From JAAURB01 sp049649525 (lineage in GTDB: Bacteria > Cyanobacteriota > Cyanobacteriia > Cyanobacteriales > Microcoleaceae): a stretch of 64,000 nt of DNA. The stretch is from positions 10,712 to 74,711 of the forward strand of contig JBARZE010000026.1 of assembly GCA_049649525.1 (NCBI GenBank), in the 5' to 3' direction. This document shows, piece by piece, positions 1-9,592 of this stretch. The position numbers and the translations under genes were made by a program. Under the pieces are notes generated by a model that had not been told where the DNA came from, did not search any database, and saw nothing but the letters and a program-made list of their open reading frames with translations. The first letter of the stretch is position 1. Each line of letters begins with the position of its first letter.

Positions 1-188
1 TAAAGTGAATCGATGCCTACATTGTAAGAGATTGCTGATATCTATCAATTTTAATTGTATAAATTTTAATTCCTCTTTATGGAGTCTTTATAAATCTCTT
101 AGTGTCCGTAAAGATTCAGTGAAACAGATAGGCAGTATGATATAAATTACTTACAATCAAAAATACAAAGTCAACCTAATAACACTCA

Positions 189-473
189 ATGATCCTTCTG
201 ATTGGACTGACTCTTGCCCTTAGTTTTGCAATCTCGATTTACTTCCTCAGACAGTGGTTTCTCGTTTTTCGTCCACAGACTGATCCGCTTTTAAATTCAA
301 CCTTTAAAGGATCTCGATACACTATAATAATCAGTGCGTTATTCTATTTCTTCGTATTACCCCTCAGTTATATTGAGCTGTTGGTAGAAGCGTATCGGGA
401 GCGAAAATCTAGTAAAACCCAGAAACAGAACTTCAACGCTGGGTTAGGTTATAGAAAAATTAGTCATTACTAA
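189..473 (+). CDS. small two-helix membrane protein, unknown function
   Basis: The product is 94 residues. It has an N-terminal hydrophobic helix (about residues 2-25) and a second one (about 45-65), followed by a basic, polar tail. This pattern suggests a small inner-membrane protein with two spans. No clear Shine-Dalgarno site precedes the ATG. I do not recognise the family and assign no function. It stands alone ahead of an 837-base gene-free stretch. Confidence 0.45.
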   Translation: MILLIGLTLALSFAISIYFLRQWFLVFRPQTDPLLNSTFKGSRYTIIISALFYFFVLPLSYIELLVEAYRERKSSKTQKQNFNAGLGYRKISHY

Positions 474-761
474 TTCATTACCCTAAAACTGATAATTGCT
501 TTAACGAAACGTGGGTTCAATAAAAATATCTATTATATTGGGTGGTCTGATGAGAAAACAGAAAATTTATCTATCTTTGAACTCACGTTATCAAAGCAAT
601 TTGCATTCTCCAATATTAGTAGCGTCCAATCTTCAATCTTCTTATTCTTCTTGTCAGTGATCGTCATCACATTTGTTTGTGACTAAAATTTTAAAAACTG
701 AATATTTTTGTGCGTTTAAGCCAATTCTATACATTTTAACTGAACCCATAAGCTTTGAACG

Positions 762-906
762 CTCCCCATCTCCCCATCTCCCCATCTCCCCATCTCCCCA
801 TCTCCCCATCTCCCCATCTCCCCATCTCCCCATCTCCCCATCTCCCCATCTCCCTATCTCCCTATCTCCCTATCTCCCTATCTCCCCATCTCCCCATCTC
901 CCTATC
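762..906. repeat. 8-bp tandem repeat (CTCCCCAT), about 18 units
   Basis: The unit CTCCCCAT (variant CTCCCTAT) repeats about 18 times without interruption. One strand is almost purely pyrimidine. Open frames through it give only Ser-Pro-His-Leu-Pro-type repeats and are artefacts. The rest of the gene-free stretch 474-1310 shows no other feature I can support. Confidence 0.9.
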
Positions 907-1310
907 CTGCCTCGTAAACCACCTAGTAGCAAATATTAGAGATTTTAGACTATATAAATGTTGGCTCTTCTCAGACTATATATTGCCAGCCTATTTTAAG
1001 ATGTATCCGTAATTTTACGGACTGGCATAAATCATTCATCAAAAAAGTTCAGTAAAACTATCATTCCAAAATAGTTGTCTATCTGTTTAAACTAATAATA
1101 AGTTATCGTGCTTAACTAAGTTGTTAGCAAGCAATAACACCGATGATAAGCCTACTAATTTAAGTTTATTTGTCTAAATAGTTAATCGGCTAATCGTTCA
1201 TAAATTAAGCCAATTATATCTGACTAATTTTAGATTAAATTCACCCGATCAGGTAAAGTGCTGCAACGAAAGGTCGAAATGTATTACAGATTGAAAGGAG
1301 AAAAAAACGA

Positions 1311-1787
1311 ATGATGACATTGAAATCAATCTCTCTTGTTACTCTGATGAGCTTATCAAACTCATTTTTTCTGCTCTCAAACCCCTTAAAAGCAGATGCT
1401 CAAGTTACTTGTTCATCTGAGAATACTAAAATTGATTTTGAAACTTCTAGTTACTGGATATCTATTCAATGTCAAGCGGGTAAGCTCTCTTACCACAGTA
1501 GCGACAAGGAATCTAAAAAATCAGTTCGCATTCCAGCAACTTATCATCATCAGACACAGACCTATACTGCTCAATATCACTTGACTACTTATAGCATTAA
1601 CTTTCTAAGTCTTAATATTTATCAACAAGGCAATGTATTAGTTGAAGAACCTGTTCTGAATATATACACCCACTCTGAAACCTCTGATTTAGATTTCTTC
1701 AATCCCAATCGTAAAGTATCTTACAATCCGCTTCACATTAATTCTCATGAGAATTATCTCATTGATATCTACCAGCTCAATTCATAG
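1311..1787 (+). CDS. secreted protein, unknown function
   Basis: The product is 158 residues and begins with a classical signal peptide: basic start, hydrophobic stretch to about residue 25, and a likely cleavage after Ala-Asp-Ala near residue 30. The mature part is polar and rich in Ser, Thr, Tyr and His, with two Cys (CSSE and QCQAG) that could pair outside the cytoplasm. The ATG is preceded by a strong AAAGGAG site about nine bases upstream. I do not recognise the family. A periplasmic or extracellular location is inferred from the signal peptide. Confidence 0.6.
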   Translation: MMTLKSISLVTLMSLSNSFFLLSNPLKADAQVTCSSENTKIDFETSSYWISIQCQAGKLSYHSSDKESKKSVRIPATYHHQTQTYTAQYHLTTYSINFLSLNIYQQGNVLVEEPVLNIYTHSETSDLDFFNPNRKVSYNPLHINSHENYLIDIYQLNS

Positions 1788-1960
1788 CGACTAGAGTTAA
1801 ACAACATCCGATCATAATAACCGATTTGGATGAAGTTTATCCTCACAAAGCGATGAGAGATTAACAATATAAGCGACGAAACTCAATTAATCTCACACTG
1901 AACTAATTAAATCATCATCTACCTTCTCTGCAGTAAACCTCAACATTGGAGCCTCATCTT

Positions 1961-2752
1961 ATGTCTACTCAGACACTGAAAAATCTAAAATACACCACTT
2001 TAGAATTATTACAGAAATATCATCAGTCTCCTTCTGAATCAATCCGCAATCAACTGGTTCAATTAAATTTAGGACTCGCTCGCAAAGAAGTTTACCACTG
2101 GCTCAAGCAATGTGGAGAAAGTTACGATGATTTACTGCAAGTCGCTTGTATGGGGTTAATTCGAGCCATTGAACGATTTGATATCTCCAAAGGTCATGCT
2201 TTTAGCTCCTTTGCTATTCCTTATATTCGCGGTGAAATTCAACACTATCTACGTGACAAAACTTTAGTTTTAAGAATTCCTCGTCAGTGGTTAACGTTAG
2301 AGCGTAAAGCCGTTAAAGTAATTCAAAACCTACAATCTAACTTGCAACGCTCCCCAACAGATGAAGAAGTTGCAAATGCATTAGAAATTTCATTACAGCA
2401 ATGGAATGATGTTAAATTAGCCAGTCAAAATCGCTCTTTAATGAGCTTAGATGCACCCGTACAAGATTATGATGAAGGATCAGCCTGTTTAGGGGATTTA
2501 GTCTTAGATAATCGATATGCTAGCTCTAATGTAAACCAAGAAGAACGGATGTGTTTGCAACAAGCTTTGACTCAGCTTGAAGATAACACCCGGCAAGTCG
2601 TGGAATGCGTATTTTTACAAGATTTAACCCAAAAAGAAACGGCTCAACGTATGGGAATTAGCACCGTAACCGTTTCTCGTCGAGTCAAAAAAGGATTAAC
2701 TTTGCTCAAAGAAATATTCTCTGAAATGGAGCCAGAAGCAAAAGCGGGATAA
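1961..2752 (+). CDS. sigF: RNA polymerase sigma factor, SigF-type (group 3)
   Basis: This is a 263-residue sigma-70 family protein of the SigB/F/G type. Region 2 contains DLLQVACMGLIRAIERFD and the core-binding stretch FSSFAIPYIRGEIQHYLRD. Region 3 follows, and region 4 ends with the helix-turn-helix QKETAQRMGISTVTVSRRVK. The layout is that of cyanobacterial SigF, which directs transcription of pilus/motility and stress genes in model strains; that role is family knowledge, not shown here. An in-frame TTG at 1946 would add five residues; I prefer the ATG at 1961 because homologues start close to this point. No anti-sigma factor gene lies next to it. Confidence 0.88.
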   Translation: MSTQTLKNLKYTTLELLQKYHQSPSESIRNQLVQLNLGLARKEVYHWLKQCGESYDDLLQVACMGLIRAIERFDISKGHAFSSFAIPYIRGEIQHYLRDKTLVLRIPRQWLTLERKAVKVIQNLQSNLQRSPTDEEVANALEISLQQWNDVKLASQNRSLMSLDAPVQDYDEGSACLGDLVLDNRYASSNVNQEERMCLQQALTQLEDNTRQVVECVFLQDLTQKETAQRMGISTVTVSRRVKKGLTLLKEIFSEMEPEAKAG

Positions 2753-2861
2753 GTCATGAGTGATAAGTTTAAACTGCTTTGATGCAAGGGGAAACGACAC
2801 TAATTCTTCTTGTAATTATCAACTATATCTATTGACCCTAACTGATACAGAGTGAAGTTAG

Positions 2862-5255
2862 ATGAAAAATCCAGATAACTTGAATATTGATTATCCTTTT
2901 CTCCTCGCGGCGCATATTGTTTGTGCTAGCCAAAAAATCCTCAGTAAAGAATCTGAAACCCTTTATGACTTGGCAACTCAAACCCGAGTCAGTTGGCAAA
3001 CCCGTGAAGAAATGAAAAAGATTCTAACTCAGGATAGTCATCATCTAACGTTAGAAGAAGTCGCCGCAAATGTTCCGTCCGAGCAACAGCATGAAGCCAT
3101 GTATCGACTGCTAGTCGTGGCTAAAATTGATGGAAGTTTTTGTATAAAAGAACAACAAATAGTTGAAAAAATCGCGAAGTTGTGGAATTGGCAAAACGGA
3201 GAAATACAACAACGACTTGAACTAGCCGAAGCGTTTCTCGAAAAACTATATTTAGAAACGATATTATCTGGAAAAGATTACGAAAAAGCTGTTATCCAAT
3301 GCGCTAAGATAGCTCAGGAAGATTATCAGTTTGCAGAAAAAGCCTTGAAAAGGACGGGTTCAACTCTACTTGATTTAAAAACAACCCTAAATTATGAAAT
3401 AAATAGAGTCCAAACAAATCATCAAAATAAAACACAGGCAACAACAGCAAAGGAAGTTAGCAAGCAACTAAAAGAGACTCAAAAATCTCTCGAAAGTGAA
3501 ATCTCAAATCAAATTGACCAGGTTCGTCGTTCACTTCGGTCTAAAGAAAGCGCTTTGAGTCATTTTACAATTGCCTTTATGGGTAAAACCAAAGCCGGAA
3601 AAAGTACACTTCATGCCATATTAAGTAATCAGGGATGGAATGCCATTGGGGAAGGCAAACAACGCACCACTCGTGAGAATAGAGTATATGAATGGAATAA
3701 TATCAGAGTGATTGATACCCCAGGAATTGGCGCACCGGGTGGTAAAAGTGATGAAGATATCGCTAAAAGTGTGATTGAAGAATCTGATTTAATTTGTTAT
3801 GTCGTCACAAACGATAGTATTCAAGAAACAGAATTTCAGTTTTTACATCTACTAAAAAAACATTCAAAACCCTTAATTGTTCTATTGAATGTGAAGAATA
3901 ATTTACGGGAAACACGACGCTTAGACTATTTTATGAAATATCCCGATAAGCCTTTTGCAATGAAAGGTAAAAGTGGTTTGGGCGGACATATTGAACGCAT
4001 CCGTCGCTATGCCAAAGAACATTATACAAATGATTACTTTCCCATTGTTCCGGTGATGCTGTTAGCGGCTCAACTTTCCCATGAACCCGAACATCGACAT
4101 CATAAAGCCACATTATTTAAAGCCAGTCGAATGCAAGACTTTTTAGATGCTTTGCGGCAGTCTATTATTGATTATGGCACAATAAGGCGATCGCAAACAT
4201 TACTCGGTTCTACAGTTTATGGAATTAATACACCTCATAACTGGGTAAAAGAGCAAGCAGAAGGTTATCATGAACTGGCAGAAACACTGAGTCAGAAACA
4301 AAAGGATACCCAAAGAAAAATTAAAATTGCACAAAAAGATAGCTGGAATCATTTACAGACACAAATTGACGCTATTTTTAATCAGGCTATTAATGCGGTT
4401 CCATCTTTTGCAGAACGGAATTGGGACTCAGAGGAGAGAATATTACAACATCGTTGGCAAAGAGAATTAGATTCATTTAACTTTCAAAAGCGGTTAAATA
4501 ATGCTTTTCAGCATATAGGAGAAGATTTTAATGATGAAGTTCAAGAAATACTGGAAGAACTCGGAAATGAATTGAAATTGGTTGTTAAGCTGAGTCAGAG
4601 TCAGTTTAATTTTAAGACACAGGATTCATTTAATACTCGAAATTTGTTTAAATTTGGGGGAGGTATTCTATTGACAATAGGAACAGCGCTTACATTTACT
4701 GCGCCACCTGTAGGAATAGCAATGATAGCTGTAGGGAGTTTAATAAATATGTGTTCTGGATTATTTAAATCGAGAGATAAAAAACGACGTGAAGCAGTTC
4801 AAAATATCTCAAAATCTTTACGAAATCAACTTTATAACTACAAGAATAAAGTTCTAAAACAATTCGAGAATGATTTTAATAATTACTCTAATTCTGCGAA
4901 AAATAAAATTGACTCCTATTTCAATCAACTGATTTCAGGATTAGAATATCTCTCGCAACAATTACAAGAAACAGAGCAAAACTTACAAAAACAAGCTTAT
5001 ACTCTCAATAAAGCCTATGCTAAGCGAATTATTGATTGGTCTCAGGATAAATACGAACCGTTAACAGAAGCAAAAATTCAACAAACAATTGCTAAGGTTA
5101 ATCGAGAATTTGGGAAATATATTCATATCACTTCTCACTCAGAATTCACACTCAAAAAATCACTGGATGAACTGAGACAGGTTTTACAAGAAAGTGTATA
5201 TCTATATTTCTCAATATCAACTAATGTCTACTTAAAGAATAATAAAGGTAATTAG
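2862..5255 (+). CDS. dynamin-like GTPase with N-terminal TerB-like domain
   Basis: The product is 797 residues. Residues about 5-165 are helical and resemble the TerB tellurite-resistance fold, including an acidic-turn motif KIDGSFCIKEQQ. A GTPase domain follows: G1 is GKTKAGKST (241-249) and G3 is DTPG (285-288), while the G4 position reads LNVKNN instead of a clean NKxD. Long coiled coils surround a hydrophobic hairpin at about residues 600-635, as expected for a membrane-inserting paddle of bacterial dynamin-like proteins. The next gene, 56 bases downstream, encodes a second dynamin-like GTPase, so the two probably form an operon and a hetero-oligomer. Paired dynamin-like proteins (LeoA/B/C, DynA types) act at membranes in remodelling, vesicle release or envelope/phage stress; which applies here is unknown. 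Confidence 0.8.
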   Translation: MKNPDNLNIDYPFLLAAHIVCASQKILSKESETLYDLATQTRVSWQTREEMKKILTQDSHHLTLEEVAANVPSEQQHEAMYRLLVVAKIDGSFCIKEQQIVEKIAKLWNWQNGEIQQRLELAEAFLEKLYLETILSGKDYEKAVIQCAKIAQEDYQFAEKALKRTGSTLLDLKTTLNYEINRVQTNHQNKTQATTAKEVSKQLKETQKSLESEISNQIDQVRRSLRSKESALSHFTIAFMGKTKAGKSTLHAILSNQGWNAIGEGKQRTTRENRVYEWNNIRVIDTPGIGAPGGKSDEDIAKSVIEESDLICYVVTNDSIQETEFQFLHLLKKHSKPLIVLLNVKNNLRETRRLDYFMKYPDKPFAMKGKSGLGGHIERIRRYAKEHYTNDYFPIVPVMLLAAQLSHEPEHRHHKATLFKASRMQDFLDALRQSIIDYGTIRRSQTLLGSTVYGINTPHNWVKEQAEGYHELAETLSQKQKDTQRKIKIAQKDSWNHLQTQIDAIFNQAINAVPSFAERNWDSEERILQHRWQRELDSFNFQKRLNNAFQHIGEDFNDEVQEILEELGNELKLVVKLSQSQFNFKTQDSFNTRNLFKFGGGILLTIGTALTFTAPPVGIAMIAVGSLINMCSGLFKSRDKKRREAVQNISKSLRNQLYNYKNKVLKQFENDFNNYSNSAKNKIDSYFNQLISGLEYLSQQLQETEQNLQKQAYTLNKAYAKRIIDWSQDKYEPLTEAKIQQTIAKVNREFGKYIHITSHSEFTLKKSLDELRQVLQESVYLYFSISTNVYLKNNKGN

Positions 5256-5311
5256 AGTAAGAAAATAAAACAAACTTGTCAAACGTTTAAACTCAATAGG
5301 AAAGATTAATC

Positions 5312-7090
5312 ATGACTCAAAGTAATCAAGACTTTCAAGCTGCAAAAATCGGTTCTCAGTTTGCCACTACACTGACTGAATTCAATACATGGCTCGACAA
5401 TAGTGATAAATCTGAACTTAAATCTCTACGGCAAAAGCTGCATAATGATTTAAAAGAATATTGCGAACAAGGAGCTATTAGCGTTGCTTTCGTCGGACAA
5501 TATAGTTCTGGAAAATCAACTATTATCTCTGCATTAACTGGAAAACGAGATATTAAAATTGATGCCGATATTGCCACAGATAAAACCAGTCATTATAACT
5601 GGAATGGAATTCAATTAACCGATACACCCGGACTGTTTACCGAACGTAAAGATCATGATGCCATTACTTATGAAGCAATTGAGAAAGCTGATTTACTGGT
5701 ATTTTGTCTAACTTATATGCTGTTTGATTCTATTACAGTAGAAAACTTCAAAAAATTAGCTTATGAAAAAGGCTATCGTTGGAAAATGATGCTAGTCATT
5801 AACAAAATGTCGGATGAAGCCGGAGAAGAAGAACAGAAAATTATTAATTATCGTCATAGTTTAGCAGAAGCATTAAAACCCTATAGTTTAGATGATTTTC
5901 CAGTATGTTTTATTGATGCCAAAGATTATTGTGAAGGAAGTGACGAAGAAGATGATTTTCTAATTGAAATTAGCCGCTTTCAAACCTTTATTGAAGCACT
6001 TAATCAATTTGTAGAAAAACGAGCCGCTTTAGCAAAATTAGATACTCCGATTCGGATAGCTTTAAGTCATTTAGAAATAGCACAGGCAAGTTGTAACGGT
6101 AATTCAGTTCAGGATGAAACGTTTTTTGAACTTTTAAATCGTTTATCTCATGTTGTCCGCAAAGAACGTAATCGTTTACGAATAAAAGTAGAAGGGATTG
6201 CTTTAAAAATGTCAGGCGATATTGCTCAAGAAGGTGTTTATCTAGCTTCAGAAGTGGGTGTTAATAAAGATATTGAAAGTCTTGCAAAACAGGCTGAGTT
6301 AAATATTAAAGCACATTATGAAAAAGCCGAAACTAAATTACAATCGCTTTTTGATACTGCCGCTGAAGATATTCGTCGGGAAGTTGAACAAGTTTTCCAA
6401 GATGATTTATTTCAAGCCTATTTTGCCTATTTAGAAAATCAATATAATACATATACTAACGAAAATCAACAGAATACATCTACTAATAATGTCAAAACAG
6501 GTATAAAAATAGAAGGGTTAAAAACTTTATTTGGACTGTTCACGAATATTGCACAAACAGCCGGAGTTAATCTACCCAAAATGGCGACTCGTGGCTTTTT
6601 CAATACCGCCAGTAAACAAGGATTTTTACGCTCTATTGATGTAGTCGGAAGTGGACTACATAAAACTGTTTTAGGAGTCGGTAAATTTGTCGGATTTAAG
6701 TTTAAACCTTGGCAAGCTGTTGGTTTTGCTAAAAATCTAGGAAATGCCGCTCGATTTTTAGGGCCGTTTGCCTGTATTGCTTCAATTGGACTGGATATCA
6801 TGGATGCACATAAAGAACATCAGCAAGAACAAAAAATGGCAGAATGTCGTCAAGATATCACAAGCCAATGTACAAAAAACGGTAAAGATTTAGAAGCTCA
6901 AATTAGTATTCAATTGAGTGAATTTGAAGCACAAGTTTATGATGAGATTGATAAAAAAATATCAGAAACTCGTCGCAATGAAGAAGAAACAATAGCTACT
7001 TCTAATACGTCAATGAAGGAATTAATGGAAATTCGAGAGAAGTTTGAATTGATTCTAAAATACATCACGAAAGCTACGGAAAAATCTTAA
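5312..7090 (+). CDS. dynamin-like GTPase, LeoA/LeoC type
   Basis: The product is 592 residues. All GTPase motifs are clear: G1 GQYSSGKST (62-70), G3 DTPG (104-107) and G4 NKMSD (164-168). A helical stalk follows, then a glycine/alanine-rich amphipathic to hydrophobic section at about residues 405-500 that could dip into the membrane, and a final coiled coil. Its partner upstream has a degenerate G4, so this subunit may carry most of the nucleotide specificity. It is the last gene of a two-gene plus-strand unit; the next gene is on the other strand. Confidence 0.82.
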   Translation: MTQSNQDFQAAKIGSQFATTLTEFNTWLDNSDKSELKSLRQKLHNDLKEYCEQGAISVAFVGQYSSGKSTIISALTGKRDIKIDADIATDKTSHYNWNGIQLTDTPGLFTERKDHDAITYEAIEKADLLVFCLTYMLFDSITVENFKKLAYEKGYRWKMMLVINKMSDEAGEEEQKIINYRHSLAEALKPYSLDDFPVCFIDAKDYCEGSDEEDDFLIEISRFQTFIEALNQFVEKRAALAKLDTPIRIALSHLEIAQASCNGNSVQDETFFELLNRLSHVVRKERNRLRIKVEGIALKMSGDIAQEGVYLASEVGVNKDIESLAKQAELNIKAHYEKAETKLQSLFDTAAEDIRREVEQVFQDDLFQAYFAYLENQYNTYTNENQQNTSTNNVKTGIKIEGLKTLFGLFTNIAQTAGVNLPKMATRGFFNTASKQGFLRSIDVVGSGLHKTVLGVGKFVGFKFKPWQAVGFAKNLGNAARFLGPFACIASIGLDIMDAHKEHQQEQKMAECRQDITSQCTKNGKDLEAQISIQLSEFEAQVYDEIDKKISETRRNEEETIATSNTSMKELMEIREKFELILKYITKATEKS

Positions 7091-7281
7091 GAATCTTCCT
7101 TACTGACTGGGATAATAAGCGGTCATCAAGTACTAATTTTGACAGATTAAACGATTGCACAATTTTCTAAATGAAACTGCACCCATTGAATGACTGTAAT
7201 TTTCAGCAAAGCAATCTGATACAAATATTAGTGATTCAGCAGAAAACCAAACTAATGACGACTGCTGCTAAAATCAATCAT

Positions 7282-8034
7282 CTAACTTCCGGTTTTCATT
7301 TGCAAAGGGTGGTGTTTACCGTTTAAACTCGAACTCCAAGACTCAGGTTTCAATAGCTCCAAATTAAGCCGATAGCCTACATTACGCACAGTTTGAATCA
7401 AACCGGGTTGACGGGGATCAATTTCTATCTTTTTTCGCAAAGATAAAACATGAGTGTCAATTGTCCGGGGGTTATCAATTGCATCTGGCCATGCTCGAGT
7501 CAGTAACTCAGAACGACTCAAGGGTTCTCCCCCAGCTTGGGCCAACACATACAATAAACTGTATTCTTGAGGGGTAAGCTCAATTAAATCGCCTCGTAAA
7601 CGAACCCGACGTTGTACCAGATCAATCTTCAGAATACCGTAATCGAGATGCGTAGGGGGCGTTCCCACCCGGCTCCGACGTATTAACGCATCAGTACGTG
7701 CCAAAAATTCCTGCATCCCGAAAGGTTTGGAGAGATAATCATCTGCTCCGGCTCTCAAGCCTCGAACAATATCAGCTTCTGTATTACGAGACGACAACAT
7801 CAGAATTAGAGCCAGTTGCTGCCGTTGCAGCCATTGACTAAACTCTAAACTTTTCCCATCCGACAGTTCCACATCTAGGATCACTAAGTTAGGTTGGTGA
7901 GTGTAAAACACTTCCTTTGCATGAGCAGTATCGGCAGATTGGTGTACAGAGTAGCCCACCTGCTGTAAGTGCCATCCCAAGAGCGATCGCAAATGTGAAT
8001 TCCCTTCAACAATCGAAATACAACCAGATTTCAC
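7282..8034 (-). CDS. OmpR/PhoB-family response regulator
   Basis: The product is 250 residues: a receiver domain (1-120) and a C-terminal winged helix (about 130-230) with LTPQEYSLLYVLAQAGG and TIDTHVLSLRKKIE. Asp54 (VILDVE) is the phosphoacceptor position and the switch Lys is in DDYLSKPFG. The usual acidic pair near the N-terminus is replaced by V-E-G-N (residues 9-12), so only one acidic residue remains and metal binding may be weak. The likely start is a GTG. No sensor kinase lies nearby. It resembles the cyanobacterial OmpR-type regulators, but I cannot name the orthologue. Confidence 0.85.
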   Translation of the reverse strand: MKSGCISIVEGNSHLRSLLGWHLQQVGYSVHQSADTAHAKEVFYTHQPNLVILDVELSDGKSLEFSQWLQRQQLALILMLSSRNTEADIVRGLRAGADDYLSKPFGMQEFLARTDALIRRSRVGTPPTHLDYGILKIDLVQRRVRLRGDLIELTPQEYSLLYVLAQAGGEPLSRSELLTRAWPDAIDNPRTIDTHVLSLRKKIEIDPRQPGLIQTVRNVGYRLNLELLKPESWSSSLNGKHHPLQMKTGS

Positions 8035-8296
8035 GAGTGCTAGATTTCCTTATCCACTTTGGATTCCAGGTTAGCAGAGCGGATGATTAGTATTTTGTAA
8101 TCCCTGTTACGCTGTTTAATACTCTTTCCCCTCAAACTAAGTCCGGCTGACTCTCGAAACTGTATCGGCTAAGTTACTAAAAAAATCAGGTCAACTGATA
8201 AAACGACTCTGTTTGTCCCTTGAGTGAAGAGAAACTGGAGCGAGATGTTAACCTGATTCAATGAGCAATTTTAAACAGATTGAAATTTATTCAGAC

Positions 8297-8593
8297 TTAA
8301 GCCTCATCATGAGCTTCTTCACTCGAGCTAGGAGACGATTCATACAAGCTATCGAGTTGATGGCGAGCTTCTTGGACAGAAAACGAACGCATCACTAATA
8401 GCGGCTCATTGACAACACGACCTGTTTCATCTAAAAGTTCTGGATGAGGGACAACGGGAGCCGAACCCCTGTAGTTCTGAAAGTTTTGACTACGCTGAGA
8501 CTCCATTCCAACACTAATCAAGCTCCGAATTAAGTTACGAACAGCGAGAAATGCGAGGACTGTAAACGCTAGAATGTATAGCAAATGTAACAT
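8297..8593 (-). CDS. DUF2973 family protein
   Basis: The product is 98 residues: one N-terminal membrane helix (LLYILAFTVLAFLAVRNLI), a polar middle, a conserved-looking segment around HPELLDETGRVVNEPLLVMR, and an acidic serine-rich tail. The pattern matches the cyanobacteria-specific DUF2973 family of unknown function. The DUF2605 gene lies just upstream on the same strand, which supports the assignment because I recall these two families occurring side by side. Confidence 0.72.
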   Translation of the reverse strand: MLHLLYILAFTVLAFLAVRNLIRSLISVGMESQRSQNFQNYRGSAPVVPHPELLDETGRVVNEPLLVMRSFSVQEARHQLDSLYESSPSSSEEAHDEA

Positions 8594-8903
8594 AGAATTC
8601 TCCAGAAATTTTGACTAAAAGATAAAGGGTTGAATCAGAAAATTTTTATTTTAAAAGCTAATTATTTTACCCAAGGAGAGTATATAAAATCACTTTCATC
8701 TCAGGATTATTAAATTAACGCTTACTTATTTTGACACATATCTTGCTTTATTGGTGACACTCTGACGATAGATTTTATCAATAGATTTACCTTAATATAA
8801 GCTTTTTTCGCCTGATAACTGTTTCTTTTATCGTTTAGGTAATTATTATTATTGGTTACCCGCTTAGCTTTGATTGACTTCCTCTATTGCCTGGTTGATG
8901 ACA
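8594..8903. other. AT-rich intergenic stretch
   Basis: These 310 bases separate two minus-strand genes. The stretch is very AT-rich with long T and A tracts and has no open frame I would call a gene. It may hold the promoter of the DUF2973 gene, but I cannot point to a convincing site. Confidence 0.4.
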
Positions 8904-9248
8904 TTACTCTGACTCTGTGAGGGAGGAAGCTGAACGGGATTTCTCAATACGAAAGCGAGTTGAGACTTTCCAACATTCAGTGAGTAACTGATGCCAAGGC
9001 ATCAATACAGCCATATCAATCCCCACTTGTCCTCCGGTTGCCTGAAACATAATTTGAGAAGAGCTGACTGCTTGTTGAGCTTGTTTAACTCTCTCGAGTA
9101 ATTCAGATTGCTGTTGAGTCGTTAGAAACGAAATCTCTTCATTCTCTAACAGATGGCACGAGCGGCTGAACCAATATTGAAAATCATCCAGTAAGGGCTT
9201 AAGAACAGATTGTAATAACTCAGATTCAGGCAAATTGGGATTCGACAT
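8904..9248 (-). CDS. DUF2605 family protein
   Basis: The product is 114 residues from the ATG at 9248; a TTG five codons upstream is less likely. It is soluble and largely helical, with LLQSVLKPLLDDFQYWF near the start and GIDMAVLMPWHQLLTECW near the end. These match the cyanobacterial DUF2605 family of unknown function. It lies upstream of the DUF2973 gene in the same direction. Confidence 0.7.
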   Translation of the reverse strand: MSNPNLPESELLQSVLKPLLDDFQYWFSRSCHLLENEEISFLTTQQQSELLERVKQAQQAVSSSQIMFQATGGQVGIDMAVLMPWHQLLTECWKVSTRFRIEKSRSASSLTESE

Positions 9249-9592
9249 AAATGGGGACAGCAATATGATCCGAATTCACAAATGTTAACACTTTTTAATT
9301 TTCTTAACATTAATCTTAATATTTATTTTAGCTTCGGCAAAAAACGTTGCAGAGTCGGGGTTTCAAAACATAGCCCCCGAGGCAGAGGGCAAAAAATAAC
9401 TTTCGAGGACGCTTTGCCAAGACAAGGTGTCAACGAATTCTATTGCCGACTCACCCCAGAGAAATAACTCCTGACAAAAAATGAACGATTAGGAGTTAAC
9501 TAGATTAAAATGGAATATATACCTGGGGTGATGCTCCTCCAATTGGGCCACCTCAAGTAGCTAGTAAGGTTCATAGATATAACAGTAAATCA
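9249..9592. other. intergenic region upstream of thrS
   Basis: This 344-base gap separates divergent genes and must hold both promoters. It contains an AT-rich part next to 9270-9330 and a more GC-rich part at 9350-9450. No riboswitch or T-box-like structure is evident to me, and a 61-codon open frame here looks non-coding. Confidence 0.35.

Noticed and set aside
766..905. A CRISPR array
   Set aside because: The units are contiguous 8-mers without spacers, and no cas genes are present anywhere in the window.
673..1012. Two overlapping open frames rich in Ser-Pro-His-Leu-Pro
   Set aside because: They are translations of the 8-bp tandem repeat and have no ribosome-binding site or non-repeat conservation.
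9282..9467. A 61-codon open frame upstream of thrS
   Set aside because: There is no ribosome-binding site and the composition is not coding-like; it probably belongs to the leader region.
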